Shown here: positions 1-4,815 of the stretch, piece after piece
Layout of the letters: every line of letters starts with the position of its first letter
Position numbering within the stretch: position 1 is the first letter of the stretch
Source: an uncultured Clostridia bacterium
GTDB lineage: Bacteria > Bacillota > Clostridia > Oscillospirales > Butyricicoccaceae
Assembly (NCBI GenBank): GCA_910586575.1
Contig: CAJUJQ010000082.1
Coordinates: 1-14,104 of the forward strand
Direction of reading: 5' to 3'
Length of the DNA: 14,104 nt
Position numbers and translations under genes: made by a program
Notes under the pieces: model-generated
Database searches by the model: none
Seen by the model: only the letters and a program-made list of their open reading frames with translations
What the model was told of the DNA's origin: nothing

Positions 1-236
1 CCGCGTTCCGCATATGCGCTTGACGCTTAGATTGTCACACAGAAGGATGCTATTCTGCCTTTCGGAACCTGTCTATTCGAACTTTTTCATTCAGGCTAAT
101 AGCATAGTTATCCGAAGGCTTCACTTCTGTAGTTTTCAGCGTCACAGCGCACCCCCAATCAAGCTCTGAATCTCGACATTCTCACGCTTTTCATGAGTAA
201 GTTTTGTTATGTGCACCTAACTCGTACTATTTGACG

Positions 237-276
237 AACGCAACCAAGGACTTGAACCTTGCGGGAAGCTACCCCG
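237..276 (-). other. Second tRNA 3'-half-like module (variable arm plus T-arm)
   Basis: On the minus strand CGGGG-TAGCT-TCCCG forms a 5-bp hairpin (276-262). It is followed at once by a perfect T-arm, CAAGG-TTCAAGT-CCTTG (261-245), and then by GTTGCGTT. Long variable arm plus T-arm is the 3' half of a class II tRNA (Leu, Ser or Tyr type). A matching acceptor 5' strand and a good anticodon arm were not found upstream, so a full tRNA is not supported. Confidence 0.35.
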
Positions 277-468
277 GCTACCTGCATTGCGCATATGGTA
301 TACGGCTTACAATCTCTGTAAAACGTGCGCTTATGCACAATTATCACACATTATTGTTCCTATCCGATTTCATTTCAACATTCGCGCTAAATGTTCCATG
401 AAATTTTCAATTATCCAATACCGTATTGGAGCAACATACCGGTTCCTGCGCCGGGATGCTGCATATAC

Positions 469-498
469 CCAGCCGCCGCGATGATCAGCAGCGGCTGG
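469..498. repeat. 8-bp inverted repeat
   Basis: CCAGCCGC (469-476) and GCGGCTGG (491-498) are perfect inverted copies around a 14-nt loop that contains the palindrome TGATCA. There is no T-run on either side. It adds to the dense secondary structure of this gene-free stretch. Confidence 0.5.
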
Positions 499-513
499 AC
501 AGCAGACTGTCAG

Positions 514-594
514 TCAACGGCCGCGGGGGCAGGTGGAAACTTCGGAAATCATAATCATATCACAAATACAGGTTTTACATCGACGTTGCTTCAT
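514..594 (-). CDS. Possible 26-residue Cys-rich peptide
   Basis: ATG 594 follows GAAAGGA by nine bases and opens a 26-codon frame, MKQRRCKTCICDMIMISEV..., ending STCPRGR before TGA 514. The CKTC and TCPR motifs recall the two halves of a Com-like zinc finger, but the final cysteine of a CPxC knuckle is missing. It lies in the hairpin-rich region, so it may be coincidence. Treat it as a weak candidate. Confidence 0.2.
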   Translation of the reverse strand: MKQRRCKTCICDMIMISEVSTCPRGR

Positions 595-627
595 AACAAT
601 CAATCCTTTCTTTTTTTCGCATTATTT

Positions 628-704
628 CACCGCCCGCCGGAATCGAACCAGCGTCATTCCTTTAGCGGCATATCCCCGTCCCGACGTTTGCCGAGACGGG
701 ATGC
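628..704 (-). tRNA. Degenerate tRNA-like element; T-arm and 3' end only convincing
   Basis: The minus strand carries a proper T-arm, GCTGG-TTCGATT-CCGGC, followed by GGGCGGT as a possible acceptor 3' strand, with no encoded CCA. At the right distance upstream GCATCCC could pair with it at 5 of 7 positions, and CTCG/CGGG could be a D-stem. However, the anticodon arm (ATGCC/GGAAT) has a mismatch, its loop lacks a normal U33 context, and the variable region is too short. This is not a functional tRNA. It may be a decayed tRNA, the displaced 3' end of a tRNA at a prophage attachment site, or a tRNA-mimicking part of a structured RNA. Confidence 0.3.
675..700 (-). other. Perfectly paired 26-nt hairpin
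   Basis: On the minus strand CCCGTCTCGGC and GTCGGGACGGG-type arms form 11 continuous pairs, two of them G-U, around the 4-nt loop AAAC. The two wobble pairs become mismatches on the plus strand, so the minus-strand RNA is the better folding orientation. No T-run follows. It overlaps the 5' part of the tRNA-like element and would compete with a cloverleaf fold. Confidence 0.5.
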
Positions 705-836
705 AGGAAGAAAGAAAAATGAAATGAGATGTAGAAGACAGAATAGTATTCTATTCGTCTGTGCCGGGCACCGAATGGGGCGTCACCCCGGAAAACAGGA
801 AGTACTACAGTATGGATTAGATGCTCGGCACAAACG

Positions 837-891
837 AAAAAAAACAAAATGCCAAACTAACCAGGGTGGTTTCTACTCCCGGCAGTTTGGC
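837..891 (-). terminator. Strong intrinsic terminator ending the operon
   Basis: A perfect 8-bp stem, GCCAAACT with AGTTTGGC (884-891 and 851-858 on the plus strand), closes a 41-nt hairpin. An inner CCGGG/CCTGG helix adds to it. On the minus strand it is followed by A, TTTT, G and eight T (850-837). It would end the early operon after the zinc-ribbon gene, and also any transcript started at the promoter about 25 nt before it. Confidence 0.8.
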
Positions 892-914
892 ACGACACGC
901 AATTTAGTTTTTCT
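837..914 (-). ncRNA. Candidate short RNA of about 78 nt (promoter to terminator)
   Basis: The distance from the predicted start near 914 to the end of the T-run at 837 is about 78 nt. It contains no start codon with a ribosome site, only a leader and the bulged terminator hairpin with the loop AGTAGAAACCAC. This has the form of a small RNA with its own promoter and terminator. Alternatively it is an attenuated leader for a longer transcript that requires antitermination. I do not recognise it as any known RNA family. Confidence 0.35.
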
Positions 915-949
915 ATTTTTATTATACCATGCTCACTATGAATAATCAA
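914..949 (-). promoter_or_regulatory. Near-consensus sigma-70/SigA promoter
   Basis: On the minus strand TTGATT (949-944) is separated by exactly 17 nt from TATAAT (926-921), and the bases GG precede the -10. Transcription should begin near 914 and run toward position 1. The -35 lies in the last codons of the zinc-ribbon gene. Nothing that looks like a protein gene begins within the next 300 nt, so the promoter probably serves a non-coding transcript or genes beyond the window. Confidence 0.65.
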
Positions 950-1118
950 CCCTTAATTCAGAATTTTTATCAATTTTTTCTTTTCCGCTCGATCCCTTGT
1001 GTAAGCATCGCATACATCGGACACGCGGCCTTCCTTTGCTCCATTCCGGGTAACCACACCCCACCTCTACCCATGCTCCGCAACAGTAACAGCGGTCTGC
1101 ATATTTGTTTCTAGCCAT
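936..1118 (-). CDS. Small zinc-ribbon protein
   Basis: This 60-residue protein starts MARNKYADRCYCCGAWVE; the first CxxC (Cys10/Cys13, with an extra Cys12) and RCMRC (Cys35/Cys38) make a probable zinc-binding ribbon. The end is charged and likely disordered. Such tiny zinc proteins occur throughout phage genomes and often bind nucleic acid or proteins, with no defined role. Its ATG lies within the preceding stop region (ATGGCTAG, 8-nt overlap), so translation is probably coupled. It is the last gene of the operon, and the -35 of the downstream promoter lies in its final codons. Confidence 0.65.
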   Translation of the reverse strand: MARNKYADRCYCCGAWVEVGCGYPEWSKGRPRVRCMRCLHKGSSGKEKIDKNSELRVDYS

Positions 1119-1836
1119 TCCTGTAACATCCCGTAATCAGTTCTGAATACGGCAGATTTTCAATCCATCTGCTAAACTCTCTCCAGCGATCTAATTTATG
1201 ATTTCGCCGTGCGTGGTAGATATTCCGCAACACCTGATAGTTTAACTGGATAGTTCGGCGCTGGTTGTAACTGGAAGGAAGGAGCTGGATCATCTTCCAC
1301 AAAATGTCTTTATCTTTGCTCTTGAATACTTTTCGTCCGCCATCAGGATACTCTACAATACCACCGCTGATAAAAATATTCCGGTACCTATTCAAACGAG
1401 CGATGATTTCTTTGAGAAGAATATAATTGTCCTGATCTAAATGCTCACAAGAGAAGTCCTCCAGCGTAAACTCCTTGGCGTGAATCTTATGCATCGTCGA
1501 GCAGCTGTTTGCAACCGTGCCCACCTTGTATGTATCCATTTCCTTCCACCAGTACAGCGGCAAGGTAATATCCGCCGTTACTGTAATCATCCGCATAAAT
1601 TTACTGTGGGCAGGGCCTGCGGTTACGAGTTTCATCATCAGATCGTGGTCGTTGGGGCCGATAGAATAATCCGCGAGGCAGTTTTTTTCATCGCCTTCGA
1701 TATCATATCTGCAATTTTCGCAGCCGCAATCCGTGCAATAGTAGCTGTCCGACTTATTCCAGCTTTCATATGGATTCCGCATTCCCCGGATCGCCGCTTC
1801 CCAGCCGTAGGTTTCGGTGTTTTCAATTTTAATCAT
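1111..1836 (-). CDS. Conserved phage protein of unknown function, 241 residues
   Basis: The start ATG 1836 (MIKIENTETYGWEAAIRGMRNP) follows GGAGGT by 6 bases and is secure. The sequence contains a cysteine-rich stretch near residues 34-53 (CTDCGCENC ... NC), then highly patterned segments such as ITLPLYWWKEMDTYKVGT, NSCSTMHKIHAKEFTLEDF, WKMIQLLPSSYNQRRT and NHKLDRWREF. These strike me as those of a protein found near the end of early operons in many clostridial phages, but I cannot assign an enzymatic role. The many conserved-looking Trp, Tyr, His and Arg residues would suit an enzyme acting on nucleotides; this is speculation. The last codons overlap the next gene by 8 nt. Confidence 0.7.
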   Translation of the reverse strand: MIKIENTETYGWEAAIRGMRNPYESWNKSDSYYCTDCGCENCRYDIEGDEKNCLADYSIGPNDHDLMMKLVTAGPAHSKFMRMITVTADITLPLYWWKEMDTYKVGTVANSCSTMHKIHAKEFTLEDFSCEHLDQDNYILLKEIIARLNRYRNIFISGGIVEYPDGGRKVFKSKDKDILWKMIQLLPSSYNQRRTIQLNYQVLRNIYHARRNHKLDRWREFSRWIENLPYSELITGCYRNG

Positions 1837-2335
1837 AGATGTACCTCCGATACTGTTCTCTAAGCCGTTTTACGATTTGCCATATCCGCTGTCTGGATGT
1901 CCCCTTGAACCTCGCAATTTCTGTGGCGTTATAGCCCTGCAATTTGTACTCGATCATCTCCCGATCAGATTGTTTCAACCCACGCATAAACAGTTTCAGG
2001 TCGAGCATTGCGAGGGATGGTTCGTACAAATCTGTTTTATCCGGCACACAATACAGCACTTCTTCGCCGCTTTCAATGAACGACACGTTCATCGATTCGC
2101 ACGGAATAGTGGTATTTTCTTTGCGTTTTGCGTTCATGCATGCATGTTTCATGCACATATAAGCATAAGTACTGAATTCCGTTCCGTAATTTTCGTCATA
2201 GGTTTGCGCGGCCTTGCACAATCCGATTGCGGCGTCGCCGTAGTATTCCTCGCTGAGATTATATTTTGCTAGGTATGCATAAATCAGATTGTGGTTTTCT
2301 TCGGCAAGGCTGGATTGTTTAGATGTCAGTTTCAT
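1829..2335 (-). CDS. Phage sigma-70-like transcription factor
   Basis: This 168-residue protein has a sigma region 2-like N-terminal half (about 11-71: NLIYAYLAKYNLSEEYYGDAAIGLCKAA in part, then TYDENYGTEFSTYAYMCMKHA). The AAIGLxKAAxTYDxxxGTEFSTYA pattern is the -10-recognition/core-binding helix of sigma factors. A region 4-like helix-turn-helix lies at about 118-165 (LKQSDREMIEYKLQGYNATEIARFKGTSRQRIWQIV in part), which would contact -35 elements. Phages commonly place such factors at the end of the early operon to switch on late genes, as ArpU-like regulators do. The start ATG 2335 has only a weak upstream site (ACGGAA) and probably relies on coupling to the preceding frame. The stop overlaps the next ATG by 8 nt. 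Confidence 0.85.
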   Translation of the reverse strand: MKLTSKQSSLAEENHNLIYAYLAKYNLSEEYYGDAAIGLCKAAQTYDENYGTEFSTYAYMCMKHACMNAKRKENTTIPCESMNVSFIESGEEVLYCVPDKTDLYEPSLAMLDLKLFMRGLKQSDREMIEYKLQGYNATEIARFKGTSRQRIWQIVKRLREQYRRYIYD

Positions 2336-2507
2336 TTCCGTTTACCATTTTCGCTCCGCAGTTTTCGCAATAATTTGCAGAGTTATTTTTTGCATTTTCC
2401 AGCACGAATTTAATTGCTTCATCGCGCGGACCCTGTATGAACGCGCTATAAACATACTTGAAGTTTCCAACGCCTTCTTCCCCGAACCATTTATGACCGC
2501 ATTCCGA
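2319..2507 (-). pseudogene. C-terminal zinc-ribbon segment beyond the in-frame TGA
   Basis: Directly after the TGA the same frame continues as SECGHKWFGEEGVGNFKY and ends with NYCENCGAKMVNGNETDI before TAA 2319. ECGHKW and YCENCGAKM are the two knuckles of a zinc ribbon. With Cys in place of the TGA, the first knuckle would be C-S-E-C-G-H, the expected CxxC form. The segment ends with a 17-nt overlap with the sigma-like gene, the same overlap length seen at two other junctions, which supports this having been a single 147-codon gene (2319-2762). No ribosome site or start for separate translation of this part is obvious. Confidence 0.65.
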
Positions 2508-2762
2508 TCAATGAGCAGTAACGTGATACTCAATTCGGCTACTGTTTTCCTCGACCTCGAAAATCCATTTCCCGCGCTTCACATACGCAACATCCTCAAT
2601 ATCCGGCTCACTCTCGACCATTTCCGCCAGACGGTCTAACCAGTCGTATTCGTCCCTGTCTTCCCCATACAGAAACGAACGGACACCGCAATGTTTTGTC
2701 AGTTCGTTTTTCTTGTCATCAATCTTTTCGATCAGATTTTCTTTGTCAATCAGTTTCTTCAT
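2508..2762 (-). CDS. N-terminal segment of a phage zinc-ribbon protein, ended by in-frame TGA
   Basis: This open frame gives an 84-residue product starting MKKLIDKENLIEKIDDKK. The ATG at 2762 follows GAGAGGT by 5 bases and overlaps the upstream gene by 17 nt. The sequence has the form of a common phage protein: a helical N-terminus, CGVRSFLYG, WLDRLAEMVESEPDIEDV and then RGKWIFE...YHVTAH leading into a zinc ribbon. Here translation stops at TGA 2510-2508 just before the ribbon. The same frame stays open for another 62 codons and carries the missing part, so the gene appears to be broken by one base change or the TGA is recoded. Confidence 0.6.
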   Translation of the reverse strand: MKKLIDKENLIEKIDDKKNELTKHCGVRSFLYGEDRDEYDWLDRLAEMVESEPDIEDVAYVKRGKWIFEVEENSSRIEYHVTAH

Positions 2763-3258
2763 CGCTGACCTCTCTTTCATCCTCAAAAATCACAGTTTCA
2801 TCAGATATGCCCAATTCCTTGCATTTCATCCTTGTAGACGTTCCGCCGCTATGCGAAGTGTTCCACAAAAATAAGCGTTCAACAATTTCTGTCACATAAA
2901 ATTGTGTTGAAAAATACTCTTCATTGTCTTTATCTTCTTTCGGGGTAACGGGGACGCCGATAAAATCGAGATATCTCTCAAAGCGCCCCATCAGCATCTG
3001 CATCAATTCAACACAGCCGTCATAAATATCTCGCTCAGAATGCGATTCCGTCTCGCTGTTTCTGTTCGGCATCTCTGCCCATGCAATCACGGGCTTACGT
3101 GCATATGCCTCCCACGGCTCGTGATATCCTCTGTGCCACGTATTCACGCCGCATACTGCGGTTATGTACGCCTCGCCCGTAAACGTGCCGTCTGTGGCGA
3201 TCACTCGAAGCCCGGGTGCAGGCAGGTCTTTTTCGGTTTTAATTCTTGTCCATTCCAT
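2746..3258 (-). CDS. DUF551-like phage protein
   Basis: This is a 170-residue protein. Residues 1-65 (WTRIKTEKDLPAPGLRVIATDG ... GEAYI ... WHRGYHEPWEAY ... PVIAWAEMP) have the spacing of DUF551-type domains, where 'W..v.d.LP..g..Vl' is followed by a final 'VTHWMPLP'-like strand. The remaining part is helical (VELMQMLMGRFERYLDFIGV) and ends acidic, and may be an independent domain. The start at 3258 is well supported by GGAGGAG seven bases upstream; an in-frame ATG at 3321 has none. The function of DUF551 is unknown. The gene overlaps the next by 17 nt. Confidence 0.6.
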   Translation of the reverse strand: MEWTRIKTEKDLPAPGLRVIATDGTFTGEAYITAVCGVNTWHRGYHEPWEAYARKPVIAWAEMPNRNSETESHSERDIYDGCVELMQMLMGRFERYLDFIGVPVTPKEDKDNEEYFSTQFYVTEIVERLFLWNTSHSGGTSTRMKCKELGISDETVIFEDEREVSDEETD

Positions 3259-3271
3259 AATTACTCCTCCA

Positions 3272-3394
3272 TCAATACGTATCCCTAACCCTAAACTGAA
3301 CCAATGTGTAATATTGAGCACCGCTGTAAAAGGTTTCTCTCTTTACCTCTCTAAGATTTACAGAATAGTGAGTTTGATTATTATCTAATTGCAC
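3272..3394 (-). CDS. Possible 40-residue protein with GTG start
   Basis: Between the truncated DUF5664 fragment and the next gene there is an open frame from GTG 3394 to TGA 3272. It overlaps the fragment's end by 14 nt, and GGAAA lies 4 bases before the GTG. The peptide (QLDNNQTHYSVNLREVKRET, then FYSGAQYYTLVQFRV) has normal composition but no recognisable family. It may be a real tiny gene or the in-frame tail of whatever sequence joined the DUF5664 remnant at the deletion junction. The evidence is weak: a rare start, a weak ribosome site and no homology. Confidence 0.25.
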   Translation of the reverse strand: MQLDNNQTHYSVNLREVKRETFYSGAQYYTLVQFRVRDTY

Positions 3395-3488
3395 TTACTT
3401 TCCGAACAAAACTAGGGAACACCAGCGTTGGTCTGATTTTCCCGGCGTCGTGTTTGGCGTCCTGTGAATGATCCTCGCTAATTGTCAT
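3381..3488 (-). pseudogene. Truncated dATP/dGTP diphosphohydrolase-like (DUF5664) N-terminus
   Basis: An open frame of 35 residues starts at ATG 3488. Its main part, KHDAGKIRPTLVFPSFVRKVSAIR reported as KHDAGKIRPTLVF then PSFVRKVSAIR, matches the N-terminal signature I know from phage dATP/dGTP diphosphohydrolase-domain (DUF5664) proteins. In those it continues EYGxxKYGDPENW and runs for 100 or more residues. Here a TAA follows immediately, and the next 100 nt contain no continuation in any frame, so the rest appears deleted rather than interrupted by a single mutation. The start is inside the preceding gene. A longer in-frame start at 3578 would only read through that gene. A functional 35-residue peptide cannot be excluded, but a remnant is more likely. 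Confidence 0.55.
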
Positions 3489-3753
3489 TCTCGCGCGTCT
3501 GTCGTCTGCGTGCATCTCGCACTTTTCGGCGACCTCGCAATTTAAGCTGGTTCTTCCATTGCACTTCTGTAAAATCAAGTCGAACGCTGAATTGAGCTGG
3601 CCGCATCTCCAGATCCCATTCTACAGGAACATTGACCTGCATAATTGCGCAGCCGTTGCCTTCCTTGAAATATTTGCATCCAATGCATGTCCCATCGTGT
3701 CTTTTGCATTCCGCCTGCACCTCTGCCAGCGTCGTGTTGCCGTTAATTTTCAT
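3478..3753 (-). CDS. Small cysteine-rich phage protein
   Basis: This is a 91-residue protein starting at ATG 3753 (MKINGNTTLAEVQAECKRH). GAGGAGGT lies nine bases upstream, and the start overlaps the previous stop by one base; a TTG one codon earlier is less likely. Residues 16-34 hold CKRHDGTCIGCKYFKEGNGC, a compact four-cysteine cluster (C-x6-C-x2-C-x7-C, residues roughly 16, 23, 26, 34) that may bind zinc or an iron-sulfur centre. The end is very basic (RGRRKVRDARRRQTRE). Similar short Cys-rich proteins are common in clostridial phage early operons, without a known role. Its 3' end overlaps the next open frame by 11 nt. Confidence 0.65.
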   Translation of the reverse strand: MKINGNTTLAEVQAECKRHDGTCIGCKYFKEGNGCAIMQVNVPVEWDLEMRPAQFSVRLDFTEVQWKNQLKLRGRRKVRDARRRQTRENDN

Positions 3754-4631
3754 CAATTATCTACCTCCTCGAAACTTACTTGTCCAGTAATTACGCCGTC
3801 CTCCATCCACCAATGGAAGATATCAATTCCGGTGGTTTCCGACCTCCACGAACCATCCATTTTTCCGCGCCGCCGACGTTCCTCCAGCATACGATCAAAC
3901 GCCCGAATGTAGGCGCGCTGATAGGTTGGGTAACGCGCAAAATCTCGATATCGCCCTTTTAACCGTGCCATAGGGCAGCCGATGCAGCCCACACGGTGAA
4001 AACCGCATTGATATAGCGGGTTTGTTTCTATGCGTTCCGATTCTATGTAATCCCATACGTCGCGGTCAGTCCAATCTATAACCGGGTTGCATATACGCTT
4101 TGCCTTCAGTGTACATGTTTCAAACAGTCTCCGATCATCGTTATCATTCAGCAAGATTTTTTCCTTCATTCTCCCGCCGACAGTTTCGAGCGCCGCCCTG
4201 TTTTTGCGCCGCATTGTGCTTTCCGCCCAACGTACACCGGTTGTAATCATGCGGCCTGCTCCGCTTCTTTCTTTCAGGATATCGCAGCAATAGCGGGCAA
4301 TCCGTGTTGGCGGCATAAGCTTTTGCGGGATCAGGCTCCACATTGTTACCAGCTTGCCCTTGTATGTCGGCTTATTGACAGTACATTTAATACCCTGTTC
4401 TTCGAGTTTTCGGAACGTATCGCGAATATGATATACCGTTTCCGGCGCGTCGGCGCTTGTATGGTTGTGCATTACCTCGAACCGGATTCCCGCACGCTGC
4501 GCCAACGCAAGGCATACGTCTGAATCCTTTCCGCCCGACGTGGTAACAATCAGGGGAGCGCCATCATAAAGACTTTCGCTGTAAAATGCGGCTTCCTGTA
4601 ATCTGGCAATCGACGTTTGCTCTTTATCCAT
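3753..4631 (-). CDS. PAPS-reductase-family ATP-pyrophosphatase-like phage protein with CC...CxxC motif
   Basis: This 292-residue protein carries the PP-loop SGGKDSDV (32-39) of the adenine-nucleotide alpha-hydrolase superfamily, and ARYCCDILKERSG (112-124), a signature of PAPS/APS reductases and the related DndC proteins. Cysteines 115-116 together with Cys216 and Cys219 (VGCIGCP) reproduce the CysCys-X(about 100)-CysXXCys pattern that binds a 4Fe-4S cluster in APS reductases. The C-terminal ECG(L/I)H catalytic motif of true sulfonucleotide reductases is missing, so sulfate assimilation is unlikely. Phage members of this family have no settled function; a role in sulfur-dependent DNA or nucleotide modification is possible, given the methyltransferase gene just upstream. 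Its stop overlaps the next ATG by one base (TGATG). Confidence 0.8.
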   Translation of the reverse strand: MDKEQTSIARLQEAAFYSESLYDGAPLIVTTSGGKDSDVCLALAQRAGIRFEVMHNHTSADAPETVYHIRDTFRKLEEQGIKCTVNKPTYKGKLVTMWSLIPQKLMPPTRIARYCCDILKERSGAGRMITTGVRWAESTMRRKNRAALETVGGRMKEKILLNDNDDRRLFETCTLKAKRICNPVIDWTDRDVWDYIESERIETNPLYQCGFHRVGCIGCPMARLKGRYRDFARYPTYQRAYIRAFDRMLEERRRRGKMDGSWRSETTGIDIFHWWMEDGVITGQVSFEEVDN

Positions 4632-4755
4632 GTTTCTTTGCTCTCTTTCGGTTCTGTTTCTGCCGCGCTTTGGTGCGGTCCTTTTGGTGTTCCAATCCGC
4701 GAATCAGCCCGTTCCAGTAGGCTTTACCTGTGCGGCGTTCTTTCGTTGCGCCCAT
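4624..4755 (-). CDS. Small basic protein, 43 residues
   Basis: A short open frame starts at ATG 4755 (MGATKERRTGKAYWNGL) and ends at TAA 4624, overlapping the next gene by 8 nt (ATGGATAA). The product is rich in Lys, Arg and Gln, and its C-terminal half (KARQKQNRKRAKKHG) is almost entirely basic, so nucleic-acid binding is plausible. Only a weak GGGA ribosome site is seen 5 bases before the ATG. The 8-nt overlap and the way it fills an otherwise empty gap between two certain genes support it. I do not recognise the family. The 60 nt upstream, to the helicase stop, hold no clear promoter. Confidence 0.6.
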   Translation of the reverse strand: MGATKERRTGKAYWNGLIRGLEHQKDRTKARQKQNRKRAKKHG

Positions 4756-4815
4756 AAGTATTCCCGTCCCTTCAATAATATAATAATTCGACACCGTTAA
4801 TAACTTCGAGAGCCG

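Larger units (their letters stand above)
1..836 (-). ncRNA. Gene-poor, hairpin-dense region; possible large structured RNA
   Basis: No convincing protein gene is found here. On the minus strand, stems include: TTCGTTTGTGCCG (838-826) with CGGCACAGACGAA (766-754), 13 bp with one G-U pair; GGGG/CCCC inside it (789-777); GAATAG/CTATTC (741-756); an 11-bp hairpin at 675-700; CCAGCCGC/GCGGCTGG (469-498); CTCATG/CGTGAG (near 181-197); GCCTTCGGA (119-111) with TCCGAAAGGC (66-57), 9 bp with one bulge; and a 9-bp match of CATATGCGC near 288-297 with GCGCATATG near 12-20. Two T-arm-like hairpins also occur. Such density suggests a structured RNA; large phage RNAs near tRNAs (ROOL, GOLLD) are the known precedent, but I cannot match this sequence to them. 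Boundaries are unknown and it may continue beyond position 1. Confidence 0.3.

Noticed and set aside
391..945. A 184-codon open frame on the plus strand over the gene-free region
   Set aside because: It is antisense to the T-arm-like element (its peptide contains RPPESNQRH, the typical mistranslation of a tRNA T-arm), crosses the terminator and promoter, and has odd composition and no ribosome site.
2319..2762. Genome-wide recoding of TGA as an amino acid
   Set aside because: Several secure genes in the operon end in TGA at ATGA or TGATG overlaps, so TGA is a working stop codon here.
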